Under the pieces are notes generated by a model. The model saw only the letters and a list, made by a program, of their open reading frames with translations. It made no database searches and was not told the DNA's origin. Made by a program: the position numbers and the translations under genes. A DNA stretch of 64,000 bases from UBA1046 sp050945515 (GTDB lineage Bacteria > Bacillota > Clostridia > Saccharofermentanales > DTU023): positions 1-64,000 of the forward strand of contig JBMNTB010000002.1 of NCBI GenBank assembly GCA_050945515.1. Reading direction: 5' to 3'. The stretch's first letter is position 1, and every line of letters begins with the position of its first letter. Positions 44,394 to 53,849 of the stretch are shown in pieces.

Positions 44394-45029
44394 ATGTTTG
44401 TTATTGGAATTACGGGCGGGATAGGTAGTGGCAAGACAACAGTTTCTGCTTTACTAGCTGAAGCGGGACTGGCTGTAATCAGTGCCGACCGCATCTCACA
44501 TTCTGTTACCAGTGCAGGAGGCTCGGCCATTTCTGAGCTGGAAGCCGTCTTTGGCTCTAATTATATTGATGATACTGGAGCGCTTAAGAGAAAGCTGACA
44601 GCAGAGCTGGTATTTACGGATAAACAGGCGCTGAATGAACTTAATCGGATCGTACATAGACATGTTCTCGAACAGATAAGTAGCGAGCTGGATCTTCTCA
44701 CTGAGAAGAAAGTTCAGGCTGCAGTACTTGATGTACCGATCCCTGTGCGTCAAGGTTTTTTAGATCGCTGTGATGTGATTTATACAGTCTGGGCGGATGA
44801 TGATATTCGATTGTTAAGGCTGTCGAAAAGAGGGCTCTCAGGAACTGAGGCCAGACAAAGAATTGCGGTACAAATGACCAGGGAAGAATATCTAGCACTT
44901 TCTACAGGTGAGCTGGTGAATAATGACACAGTGAAAGAGCTTCGCTTACAGGTTGAAGAATTAATGGAACGAGAATTAAAGCCGAGAGGCATCAGATATA
45001 AAAGTCTTCTATCAAGTAAAATCGAGTAG
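44394..45029 (+). CDS. coaE: Dephospho-CoA kinase
   Basis: CoaE phosphorylates dephospho-CoA in the last step of coenzyme A synthesis. The 211-residue protein has the P-loop GITGGIGSGKTT at the N-terminus, the DxD-like ISADRISH and LDVPIPVRQGFLDRCD. ATG 44394 gives the canonical MFVIGITGGIGSGK start. The frame extends upstream into polA, but that part is antiparallel to no family sequence. polA-coaE order is common in Bacillota. The next gene is convergent. Confidence 0.94.
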   Translation: MFVIGITGGIGSGKTTVSALLAEAGLAVISADRISHSVTSAGGSAISELEAVFGSNYIDDTGALKRKLTAELVFTDKQALNELNRIVHRHVLEQISSELDLLTEKKVQAAVLDVPIPVRQGFLDRCDVIYTVWADDDIRLLRLSKRGLSGTEARQRIAVQMTREEYLALSTGELVNNDTVKELRLQVEELMERELKPRGIRYKSLLSSKIE

Positions 45030-45067
45030 TCCGGTCAGTGAACTATTATCCAGTATCTAAAAATCTC

Positions 45068-46144
45068 CTAGACATTGAAACGAAATAAGATGATATCACC
45101 GTCCTGTACGATATAATCTTTGCCTTCCGAGCGGTATTTACCCTTTTCTTTGACTGCATTAATGGTTCCGTATTGCAGCAGATCCTCAAAAGCGGTTACT
45201 TCAGCTCGAATGAAACCGCGTTCAAAATCGCTGTGGATTTTTCCTGCCGCCTGCGGTGCTTTCGTACCTTTGGAGATCGTCCAGGCACGAACTTCTTTCG
45301 AGCCGCCTGCAGTAAAAAAGGAAAGCAGATTCAGGAGTTTGTAGCCCGCCTGGATAATTTGTTTTTGACCGGTTATTGACAATCCCAGCTCTGCACTGAA
45401 AAGCTGGCGCTCTTCCTCAGCTAAATCGGCAATTTCTGCCTCTATCTCGGCGCTGATGATTATAAGTTCTGCCTGCTCTTCAGCAACTTTGTTTTGTAAA
45501 GCTTCAAGCTCTCTATAGTCACCGCCTAATTGTTGTTCATCGGTATTGGCTACATATAGTACTGGTTTGCTGGTTAATAAGTGTAGATCTGTCAATAGAG
45601 GCAGGTCAGGAAAACAATGTGCCGATTTGCCTTCCTCAAGATGGCGCAGCAGGTTGTTGAGTATCTCCAATTGTTCTTTGAAGACTTTGTCTCCTTTAGC
45701 TAGTCGGGAGTATTTATTGATTCTTCTTTCCACATATTCCAGATCGGACAATATCAGTTCGAGTTCTATGGTTTCGATATCACGAATAGGATTGATACTG
45801 CCATCCACATGTGCAATATTAGTTCCTTCGAAGCAACGTACAACATGGATAATTGCATCTACTTCACGAATGCTGGATAAGAATTGATTACCTAATCCTT
45901 CTCCTTTGCTTGCTCCACGTACTAAGCCGGCAATATCTACCACTTCCAGCACGGCCGGTATACAGCGCTCAGGCTGATAAAGTTGACACAAATGATCCAA
46001 TCTTCGATCTGGCACAGGAACGATACTAATATTGGGATTGATAGTACAGAAAGGATAATTGGCAATTTCAGCTTGTGTTCCGGTAATAGCTTTGAATAAT
46101 GTACTTTTGCCAACATTGGGCAGTCCGATAATTCCCAGTCTCAT
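45068..46144 (-). CDS. ychF: YchF/OLA1-type ATPase
   Basis: YchF is an Obg-family P-loop protein that binds ribosomes and prefers ATP because its NKxD motif is changed. The 358-residue protein shows GLPNVGKSTLFKAITG, DIAGLVRGASKGEGLGNQFL, the altered motif NTDE in LYVANTDE, a coiled-coil insert (about 130-165) and a C-terminal TGS domain. GGAGG lies five bases before the ATG on the minus strand. It is convergent with coaE and divergent from comM, so it is its own unit. Confidence 0.96.
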   Translation of the reverse strand: MRLGIIGLPNVGKSTLFKAITGTQAEIANYPFCTINPNISIVPVPDRRLDHLCQLYQPERCIPAVLEVVDIAGLVRGASKGEGLGNQFLSSIREVDAIIHVVRCFEGTNIAHVDGSINPIRDIETIELELILSDLEYVERRINKYSRLAKGDKVFKEQLEILNNLLRHLEEGKSAHCFPDLPLLTDLHLLTSKPVLYVANTDEQQLGGDYRELEALQNKVAEEQAELIIISAEIEAEIADLAEEERQLFSAELGLSITGQKQIIQAGYKLLNLLSFFTAGGSKEVRAWTISKGTKAPQAAGKIHSDFERGFIRAEVTAFEDLLQYGTINAVKEKGKYRSEGKDYIVQDGDIILFRFNV

Positions 46145-46367
46145 TCAGTCCTCCGACAATTATTGTGTCCTATTTCTATGTAGCCGCTGGTTCCGGCCTT
46201 GTATTAAAAACTTTAGCAATTATTACTGCAAAGTTCCACCTTAGGATTATATCAAGCACAACGTCTGTTGTGAATTGCAGCTGATTGCTGACTTTTGCAG
46301 TATCAATTGCCAATGACTGTCTGAATTATTTTGCATATTGAGAGCAGATATTCCTGAGGAGGACAAA

Positions 46368-47921
46368 TTGCGGACGCAAAAGTACAGCAGTATTACATCC
46401 TGTGGAATTAGCGGCATTAATGGAGTTGTGGTGGAAGTTGAAGTTACTATATTGCCCGGATTGCCGTCGTTTGAAATTACAGGGTTAGGGGATTCTGCCG
46501 TTCGAGAAGCGCGTAACCGAGTTCGAGCTGCAATTGTTAACAGCGGTTACAGATTTCCGGAAGGCAGGGTCATTGCCAGTTATGCTCCGGCCTGGATTCA
46601 AAAAAGCGGAACTGGTTTTGACTTAGCACTCGCCTTGGCAATTTTAGAGGCCTCCGGCCAGATTGTAAGACCGCGCGGTGAAGAGCCATTGCTGATTATA
46701 GGGGAACTGGGTTTGAACGGAGAATTGCTTGGCATTCCGGGTGTTTTAAGTCGAATCCTCACAATCTATAAGCAAAAAAAGCTATTCTGTGTCCTTGGAC
46801 CCCTTGATAATTTGCGGGAAGCTGAATTAGTTAGAAAAATTAAATATTTTGGAGTCGAAGATCTTAAGTCGGCTGTAACAATATATTCGGGAGTAAAAAT
46901 GGCGCAAAAGCGTCCGGCAGCAGAACCGAAAAAGCAAAGCCAACAGTTTCCGCGCCTAGATAATTTTTTCGGTCAGGAAATGGCAAAAAGAGCTCTAACA
47001 ATATCTGCAGCCGGTTTCCACACCCTTTTGATGCTGGGTTCTCCCGGCTGTGGTAAAACTTCTTTAGCATCATGTTTGCCTGGTTTATTGCCGGACTTGA
47101 ATGAAGAGGAGTCGTTGGCAGTTACTATGATTCAAAGTGCCATGTCTAAAGGCAGTATTATTGACAGTCTGGTGCGGTCACGCCCTTTTCTTGCACCTCA
47201 CCACAGCATTACAAGCGCTGCTCTAATTGGTGGCGGTTCACCCTTAAGGCCCGGTATCTGCACAGCGGCTCATCTGGGGGTTTTGTTTTTAGACGAATTG
47301 ACAGAATTCTCCAGTTCAGTTCTCGATCTCCTGCGTGAACCTCTGGAGAGTGGTCAGATCAAAATGGCCAGGGCGAAAGAATTTGCAGTCTGGCCTGCTC
47401 GCTTTTTGCTGGTTGGTGCTGCCAATCCTTGCCGATGTGGTTATTCATTGGAAGCGAACGATAGATGTAGCTGTACTCCAAATCAGATCAAAAAGCATCT
47501 ACATCGCATCAGTGGCCCCTTATGGGATCGTTTAGATCTGTGTGTGAAGATGCAAAGCTTATCAGGAGATGAGCTTCTAAATAGTTTAACGGTACGAGTT
47601 GGTACCGAACATGAAACTACTGCTTTACGGATCAAGGTCTGTCATGATATCCAAAAGCGGAGATCGCGCGAATTGGGTCTTAGCTTTCATTACAATTCCA
47701 ATTTACCGGTTGATGACTATTGCCGAGATATGAAAATTGAGAAACAAACGATTAGGCTACTCAGCGATTTTGCAGAAAAGAAAGCTATTTCCGCTCGATC
47801 TTATCACAATCTGTTGCGCTGCTCACGAACCTTGGCAGATTTAGAACAATCCCTATCTGTTAAAACAGAACATATGGCTGAAATAATGCAATATAGATTG
47901 GATTTGAATACTCTATTATGA
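46368..47921 (+). CDS. comM: ComM/YifB-family Mg-chelatase-like AAA+ ATPase
   Basis: ComM is a hexameric helicase that promotes branch migration during natural transformation. The 517-residue protein has an N-terminal Lon-S5-like domain (GLPSFEITGLGDSAVREARNRVRAA). The Mg-chelatase-type AAA+ domain has Walker A LGSPGCGKTSLA and Walker B VLFLDELTEF, and a C-terminal domain follows. TTG at 46368 lies five bases after GAGGAGG and is preferred over TTG 46338, which is upstream of that SD. The stop overlaps the dprA start by four bases, which fits a DNA uptake/processing role. Confidence 0.92.
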   Translation: MRTQKYSSITSCGISGINGVVVEVEVTILPGLPSFEITGLGDSAVREARNRVRAAIVNSGYRFPEGRVIASYAPAWIQKSGTGFDLALALAILEASGQIVRPRGEEPLLIIGELGLNGELLGIPGVLSRILTIYKQKKLFCVLGPLDNLREAELVRKIKYFGVEDLKSAVTIYSGVKMAQKRPAAEPKKQSQQFPRLDNFFGQEMAKRALTISAAGFHTLLMLGSPGCGKTSLASCLPGLLPDLNEEESLAVTMIQSAMSKGSIIDSLVRSRPFLAPHHSITSAALIGGGSPLRPGICTAAHLGVLFLDELTEFSSSVLDLLREPLESGQIKMARAKEFAVWPARFLLVGAANPCRCGYSLEANDRCSCTPNQIKKHLHRISGPLWDRLDLCVKMQSLSGDELLNSLTVRVGTEHETTALRIKVCHDIQKRRSRELGLSFHYNSNLPVDDYCRDMKIEKQTIRLLSDFAEKKAISARSYHNLLRCSRTLADLEQSLSVKTEHMAEIMQYRLDLNTLL

Positions 47922-49093
47922 TCTTGAGATTAGCGACGGCAGAACTCTTAGTGCTATCAGCGATTGAATACCGTCTGAGTCATAAAATTAGGTGCAAATT
48001 GCTGAAATATGCAGGGTCGATGACTCGGCTATGGGATCTTTTGCATCTGAGAAGCAGATTCGATGAGCCAGCTGAGTTTGATCTCTTGAGATTATGTCTG
48101 AAGAAAAATGGCTCTGGTAATTTATTGAGTCAAGCTAATATTTGGCTCAATCAGGGCATTAATGTAGTTTCTGTGGTGGATCCCAATTTCCCCAGGGGAT
48201 TTGCTGACCGCAAGGTGCAAATTTCTTTACTTTTTTACCGAGGTGCAGATCTATCTCTATTGCATAAAAAATGTGTGGCCATAGTCGGTTCGCGTTCCCT
48301 TAATTCCTATGGACGCGAAGTTACAGCCGAGATTACCAGACAATTATGCAGTAAAGGCTATTGTATAGTCAGCGGTGCAGCAGAAGGTGCAGATAGTATA
48401 GCCCATATGGAAGCAATAAAAATAGGTGGGAAGACTATTGCCGTATTGGGCTGTGGTGTAGATCGGGCTTATCCGATATCCAACAAAAATCTCTTAGCAA
48501 ATATTGCAAGTTCCGGTTTGATTATTAGTGAATACAGACCGGGTACATCTCCGATGGCGAAGAATTTCCCGGCCAGAAATCGAATAATCGCCGCTTTGGC
48601 TGAAGCTGTGATTATTACCACAGCAAAAACCAAGTCCGGCAGCCTCATAACTGCTGAACTGGCACATAATATGAAAGTACCCGTATATGCCATCCCGGGC
48701 TCTATTTTTGCCACTGGACAGAGAGGTTGCCACAGTTTAATTAAACAAGGGTGTGCCAAGATAATTACTGATCTGAAAATGCCTGAATTGAATACCTTGA
48801 TTATAGGTGAAAGAGCGACAAGTAATGATGCTAATGAAGCGAAGCCTTTTCAAGACGCAAGGATAAATCAGCGCGCTTTAGTTGATCCGGGGCAGATCAG
48901 ATTGCCGGTGGCATCAAATCAGACAGAGGGAAAAATATTTGAACTTCTTACCTTAGGTCCCGGCACAATGGAACAGATTGCTGATTACATTGGCTTGTCG
49001 TTGGCAGGCACTGCCCAGATCCTCACCGGCTTAGAGTTGGCAGGTTTCCTGACCAATCGACGAGGCCACTACGAGCTGAATCGCTTTTCTTAG
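47918..49093 (+). CDS. dprA: DNA-processing protein DprA
   Basis: DprA loads RecA onto incoming single-stranded DNA during transformation. The 391-residue protein has the Rossmann core with VGSRSLNSYGREV, IVSGAAEGADSIAH, LGCGVDRAYPISN and PARNRIIAALAEAV, all typical. A C-terminal winged-helix DprA-WH domain (about 325-385; LLTLGPGTMEQIADYIGLS) is present. Start ATG overlaps the comM stop. The pair supports, but does not prove, natural competence; Clostridia carry dprA without known competence. Confidence 0.95.
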   Translation: MILRLATAELLVLSAIEYRLSHKIRCKLLKYAGSMTRLWDLLHLRSRFDEPAEFDLLRLCLKKNGSGNLLSQANIWLNQGINVVSVVDPNFPRGFADRKVQISLLFYRGADLSLLHKKCVAIVGSRSLNSYGREVTAEITRQLCSKGYCIVSGAAEGADSIAHMEAIKIGGKTIAVLGCGVDRAYPISNKNLLANIASSGLIISEYRPGTSPMAKNFPARNRIIAALAEAVIITTAKTKSGSLITAELAHNMKVPVYAIPGSIFATGQRGCHSLIKQGCAKIITDLKMPELNTLIIGERATSNDANEAKPFQDARINQRALVDPGQIRLPVASNQTEGKIFELLTLGPGTMEQIADYIGLSLAGTAQILTGLELAGFLTNRRGHYELNRFS

Positions 49094-49286
49094 TTTTTAG
49101 TCGGATATGCTGCAAAAATCAGGCTGATAGCAAGTATTCTCCGGTCTGTCATTATTATTTCATTTGTTACTGACTGAGTGGCATTACCATTTACAGAGGT
49201 TGCGGCATTTTGACATATATTGTTATATGTCGTATATAATTGATCTCAATGCTCGTTCTGATAAGATTATGATAAAGGATAGAATT

Positions 49287-51446
49287 GTGAAAACACTCGT
49301 AATAGTAGAATCTCCTGCCAAAGCTAGGACTATTTCCCGCTACTTGGACAGTAATTATATTGTCAAGGCTTCTGTAGGGCATATCCGAGATTTGCCATCT
49401 TCAACCATGGGAGTGAATGTCAAAGATAATTTCTCTGTTCGTTACATTACCATGCCCGGCAAAGAAAAGATTATCAAAGAACTTAAGACTGCTGCCGCCC
49501 AAGCTGATCGTATTTTACTTGCTACTGACCCGGACCGTGAGGGTGAGGCAATTGCTTGGCATCTTGCCAATGTGCTTGATCTGGATCAAACTGAACAAAT
49601 ACGTATCTCCTTTAATGAAATCAGCAACCGTGCGATCAAGGAAGCGATTGATACTGCCAGACCCTTGGACAAGAACTTGATTGACTCTCAACAATCAAGG
49701 CGTATTTTGGATCGGCTAGTTGGTTATGAGCTCAGTCCCTTGCTGTGGAAAAAAGTGCGCAAAGGATTGTCAGCCGGACGTGTCCAGTCGGTGGCGACGA
49801 GGCTTATTGTGATGAGAGAACGTGAGATCACAGCCTTTATACCGGAAGAGTACTGGCTGTTGACAGCTTTTTTGCAAAGAGATAAGGAGGATCCTTTTGG
49901 CGCCCTATATCATGGAGAAATAATAAATAGTAGGGTGCGCCGCGTTAAGTTATCTGATAAAGCAAAGGTTGATGCCTTAGTAGCTGAGCTCAAAACATTG
50001 CCTTTTGCAGTTGACTCCATCAAGCGAGGTCAGAGAAAAAAGCGGCCATATGCACCTTTTACTACTTCTTCACTACAGCAGGAGGCCTCTAGAGTTTTAG
50101 GCATGAGCTCTTCTCGAACAATGAGTGTAGCGCAACAATTATATGAGGGTGTGAATCTGCCGGGCTCAGGTGCAACTGCTCTGGTGACTTATATCCGTAC
50201 CGATTCGGTTCGTGTTTCTGCTGCAGCAGTATCGGAGGTTAGGGATCTGATCGCCAAAGCTTATGGTAAAGAATATTTGCCGGTAAAGCCGAATTTCTAT
50301 CAAAAAGGCAAGCAAGCACAGGATGCACATGAGGCTATTAGGCCAATACATTTTGATCTGGATCCTGAGGTTGTCAAGGATAAGCTTAGCCGTGATCAAT
50401 ACCGTCTATATAAGTTAATTTGGGAGCGTTTTATATCTTCACAGATGAGTGAGGGAATTTTTGACACAATCAGCGCAGATATTTTAGCAGGAACTCATCT
50501 GTTTCGTGTTCAGGGTGAACAGATGAAATTTCCCGGCTGGCTTAAGGCCTACAGCTATGCCGGAGGAGCAAGCAAAGCAACAGCAGCCGATAATGAAACC
50601 AAGATTAATGTGCTGCCGTCATTAAATGTAGGAGATCAACTTAAGCTTGAGCGTTTACAGCCTGAGCAGAAATATACACAGCCTCCGGCACGTTATACTG
50701 AAGCCAGTTTAATCAAAGCAATGGAAGAGTTGGGCATTGGCAGACCATCAACCTATGCCCCCACAATCTCTACTATTCTGGCAAGGAATTATGTTGAAAA
50801 GGAGAAAACCAATCTTCATCCAACTGAGCTGGGAATTCTGGTGACTGAACTCTTGGAGGAAAATTTTCAAGATATAGTGGACACGGAATTTACGGCTGAT
50901 CTGGAAAAACAACTTGATGCAGTTGAGGCAGGGGAAATACAGGGAATAGAGATCCTAAATAATTTTTATTCACCATTCCATACCAGCGTCAAAACTGCGG
51001 AAAAAAATATAGAAAAAGTTACTGTGGTAGAGGAACCTACCGGCAGGAATTGCCCCCAATGCAATAAAGGTGAACTAGTAATCAAAGAAGGCCGATACGG
51101 AAAATTCATTGCCTGCAACCGTTATCCTGATTGTGATTACAGAGAAAGCATAGATATAGTTGCTCCGGGAAGTTGCCCGCTATGCGGTTCGGGATTATTG
51201 GAGAAAAGGACACGCAAAGGTAGAAGAAGAAAATTCTATGTTTGTGATAAAAAAGGAACTGATCCGGATTGTCCTTTCATCAGCTGGGACTTACCGGTTG
51301 AAGGCAAGAAATGTTCAGAATGTGGTGGCTATATAGTGTCTAAACGTTACCGCGGACGCAGTTATGAGCGTTGCGGCGATCCCAAATGTCCCTCTAATAA
51401 GAAAAAGTCGAAGACAGATACTAAAGAGAAGTCAGAAAAGAGCTAA
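49287..51446 (+). CDS. topA: DNA topoisomerase I (type IA)
   Basis: TopA relaxes negative supercoils through a 5'-phosphotyrosine link. The 719-residue protein has the Toprim start MKTLVIVESPAKARTI, the acidic block ATDPDREGEAIAWHL, the active-site Tyr in TYIRTDSVRVS and three C-terminal zinc motifs (CPQC, CPLC, CSECGG with later cysteines). GTG 49287 has AAAGGA seven bases upstream and gives the canonical N-terminus. A longer frame to 49164 adds unrelated residues. It follows dprA by 193 bases with no certain promoter; trmFO follows five bases after the stop. Confidence 0.95.
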   Translation: MKTLVIVESPAKARTISRYLDSNYIVKASVGHIRDLPSSTMGVNVKDNFSVRYITMPGKEKIIKELKTAAAQADRILLATDPDREGEAIAWHLANVLDLDQTEQIRISFNEISNRAIKEAIDTARPLDKNLIDSQQSRRILDRLVGYELSPLLWKKVRKGLSAGRVQSVATRLIVMREREITAFIPEEYWLLTAFLQRDKEDPFGALYHGEIINSRVRRVKLSDKAKVDALVAELKTLPFAVDSIKRGQRKKRPYAPFTTSSLQQEASRVLGMSSSRTMSVAQQLYEGVNLPGSGATALVTYIRTDSVRVSAAAVSEVRDLIAKAYGKEYLPVKPNFYQKGKQAQDAHEAIRPIHFDLDPEVVKDKLSRDQYRLYKLIWERFISSQMSEGIFDTISADILAGTHLFRVQGEQMKFPGWLKAYSYAGGASKATAADNETKINVLPSLNVGDQLKLERLQPEQKYTQPPARYTEASLIKAMEELGIGRPSTYAPTISTILARNYVEKEKTNLHPTELGILVTELLEENFQDIVDTEFTADLEKQLDAVEAGEIQGIEILNNFYSPFHTSVKTAEKNIEKVTVVEEPTGRNCPQCNKGELVIKEGRYGKFIACNRYPDCDYRESIDIVAPGSCPLCGSGLLEKRTRKGRRRKFYVCDKKGTDPDCPFISWDLPVEGKKCSECGGYIVSKRYRGRSYERCGDPKCPSNKKKSKTDTKEKSEKS

Positions 51447-51451
51447 AAAAT

Positions 51452-52825
51452 ATGAAAAGGGTCAAAATTGTTGGAGCTGGTCTTGCCGGTTCAGAGGCTG
51501 CCTGGCAGATTGCTCGTCTGGGGATTCCTGTTGAACTGTTTGATATCAAGCCCGGCAAGATGACTCCTGCCCATAAAAAACCTTATCCCGCAGAGCTGGT
51601 GTGCAGTAATTCATTTAAATCAGATGACCCGCAGACAGCATCAGGACTTCTTAAAAGAGAAATGAGACAGCTTGACAGTATTATCCTAGCTGCTGCTGAT
51701 CAAACCAGAGTGCCTGCCGGAAGCGCCCTTGCAGTAGATCGTGATGCGTTCGCGAGAACAGTAGGTGTTATGCTGGAGGCTACTAAATTAATCAAATATA
51801 CAGAGCGGGAAATCTGTAGTCTAGAGGTTGAGCCCGATACAGTGCTGCTACTGGCCACAGGTCCTTTAACAACCGAAAAGCTTATGTCAGCGATGTCTAA
51901 GGAATGGGGGGAGTTATTACATTTTTTTGATGCTGCCGCTCCGATAGTAAGTTTTGACTCATTGGACAGCAGTAATTATTTTACTGCATCCAGATATGGC
52001 AAAGGCTCAGCGGACTACTTAAACTGCCCTCTTGACCAGAAGACTTATTTGAAGTTTAGAAAGGCCTTGATTGAAGCGGATAAAGTCGCAATTAGAGAAT
52101 TTGACCGTAAAGTTTTCCAGCATTGCCAGCCCATTGAAATTTTAGCGGAGAAGGGTGAGGACACAATGCGTTTTGGACCTTTGAAACCTGTTGGTCTTAC
52201 AGACCCGAGGACTGGGAAACAACCATATGCAGTATTGCAACTCAGGCGTGAGCAGACTACGGGGGAGATGTATAATTTGGTTGGTTGCCAGACCAGAATG
52301 ACCTTTACAGCTCAAAGAGAAGTTTTTGGCATTATCCCGGCCCTGCGCCAGGCAGAATATCTTCGTTATGGTGTAATGCATAGGAATCACTATGTCAAAG
52401 GGCCTGAAGTATTAGAAACAGGCAATCAAACCAAAACCAGACAAAATCTTTTTCTGGCTGGCCAGATAACAGGTGTTGAAGGGTATATGGAGTCCGCTGC
52501 TTCGGGTTTGATAACGGGAAGACTGATTGCTTTGATTGCTGCAGGATACCCTGCGGATAGACTTGGTGAGATTGTGTTGCCGTCAACGACTATGATGGGT
52601 GCATTATCAGCTTATGTTTTAGGCACGGACAGTAAAGATTTCCAGCCTATGAATGCCAATTTCGGGATCATTCAATATGACTCGGAACTTATAACTGCAA
52701 GGCGAAAGCAAGAACGAAGAACCCAGTTAGTTTCTGCATCGGATTTGCATCTTGTGTCTTGGCGGGAGCGTTATCAGAGACTCTGCAATGAGTATGGAAT
52801 CAGGTATGAGAACAGAGGACTTTAA
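51452..52825 (+). CDS. trmFO: Folate/FAD-dependent tRNA (uracil-54-C5)-methyltransferase
   Basis: TrmFO makes ribothymidine at position 54 of tRNAs with methylenetetrahydrofolate and FADH2. The 457-residue protein has the N-terminal FAD fold VKIVGAGLAGSEAAWQIA, the family block AELVCSNSFKSDD, and the conserved region GPLKPVGLTDPRTGKQPYAVLQLR. The C-terminal block AGQITGVEGYMESAASGL is typical. The order topA-trmFO is common in Bacillota. Its end overlaps the queA start by 20 bases. Confidence 0.96.
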   Translation: MKRVKIVGAGLAGSEAAWQIARLGIPVELFDIKPGKMTPAHKKPYPAELVCSNSFKSDDPQTASGLLKREMRQLDSIILAAADQTRVPAGSALAVDRDAFARTVGVMLEATKLIKYTEREICSLEVEPDTVLLLATGPLTTEKLMSAMSKEWGELLHFFDAAAPIVSFDSLDSSNYFTASRYGKGSADYLNCPLDQKTYLKFRKALIEADKVAIREFDRKVFQHCQPIEILAEKGEDTMRFGPLKPVGLTDPRTGKQPYAVLQLRREQTTGEMYNLVGCQTRMTFTAQREVFGIIPALRQAEYLRYGVMHRNHYVKGPEVLETGNQTKTRQNLFLAGQITGVEGYMESAASGLITGRLIALIAAGYPADRLGEIVLPSTTMMGALSAYVLGTDSKDFQPMNANFGIIQYDSELITARRKQERRTQLVSASDLHLVSWRERYQRLCNEYGIRYENRGL

Positions 52826-53849
52826 TTATATACTTCCTCCTGAACTGATTGCTCAACAGCCGCTTGCCCGGCGTGATCAGTCTAGATTAATGGTCTTAGC
52901 CGATGATTTACCGCCAATCCATGATTGGTTTTTTAATCTGCCATCTTATCTGCGAGCAGGTGACCTACTGGTTCTGAACAATACCAAGGTTATGCCTGCC
53001 AGACTGATAGGGTATAAAAAAGGAGGAGGAGAGGTTGAAATACTTCTTTTGCATCGCATTAAAGGCAATCTGTGGGAAACTTTGGTTAAACCGGGAAAAC
53101 GTGCACGAACAGGTGATCAGATTGATTTCGGCAACGGAAAACTGACAGCTGAAGTCAAGTCAATTTTATCATTCGGCAATCGACAAGTAGAATTTACCTA
53201 TAAAGGGATTTGGGAACAAATACTGGCAGAACTTGGTATCATGCCGCTACCACCATATATTAAAGAGAAGCTTGTCGATCAGGAAAGCTATCAGACAGTT
53301 TATGCACATGAGTTGGGCTCTTCAGCTGCACCTACTGCAGGCCTGCATTTTACCCAGGATATGTTGAGAGATATCGAAAAAAAAGGCGTTAATATTATCC
53401 ATATCACATTACATATTGGTCTAGGTACTTTCAGACCTGTGCGTGAGGAGGAGATCACTGATCATAAAATGCACAGTGAGTTTTTTCATATTTCTAGCCG
53501 GGCAGCATCAGCTATTAACGCTGCCAGAGCTAATAAAAACAGAATAGTAGCTGTGGGTACTACTAGTTGCAGAGTTTTAGAAACGGTATTTCAAACTCAG
53601 AAGCAGCCTTACCGAGAGGCCAACGGCTGGACAAATATTTTCATTTATCCAGGATATCATTTTGGTCTGACGGATTTGCTGATTACAAATTTCCATCTGC
53701 CTGAATCCACGCTACTAATGCTGGTTAGTGCTTTTGTGGGGAGGGAGCGTATATTGGCGTCATACAGAGAAGCTATCAAAGAAAATTACAGATTTTTCAG
53801 TTTTGGTGATGCAATGCTACTAATTCCGGAGAAGATGAAATATGACTGA
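52806..53849 (+). CDS. queA: S-adenosylmethionine:tRNA ribosyltransferase-isomerase
   Basis: QueA adds the ribosyl-derived cyclopentene ring to preQ1 in tRNA, making epoxyqueuosine. The 347-residue protein shows the family landmarks MRTEDFNYILPPELIAQQPL, DLLVLNNTKVMPARL, HELGSSAAPTAGLHFT and LHIGLGTFRPVR. ATG 52806 matches the usual N-terminus; ATGs at 52788 and 52794 lie within trmFO. It is translationally linked to trmFO and overlaps tgt by eight bases, completing a tRNA modification cluster. Confidence 0.95.
   Translation: MRTEDFNYILPPELIAQQPLARRDQSRLMVLADDLPPIHDWFFNLPSYLRAGDLLVLNNTKVMPARLIGYKKGGGEVEILLLHRIKGNLWETLVKPGKRARTGDQIDFGNGKLTAEVKSILSFGNRQVEFTYKGIWEQILAELGIMPLPPYIKEKLVDQESYQTVYAHELGSSAAPTAGLHFTQDMLRDIEKKGVNIIHITLHIGLGTFRPVREEEITDHKMHSEFFHISSRAASAINAARANKNRIVAVGTTSCRVLETVFQTQKQPYREANGWTNIFIYPGYHFGLTDLLITNFHLPESTLLMLVSAFVGRERILASYREAIKENYRFFSFGDAMLLIPEKMKYD

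Noticed and set aside
49164..49286. Extended topA start
   Set aside because: The residues before GTG 49287 are unlike any TopA. GTG 49287 has an SD site and gives the canonical N-terminus.
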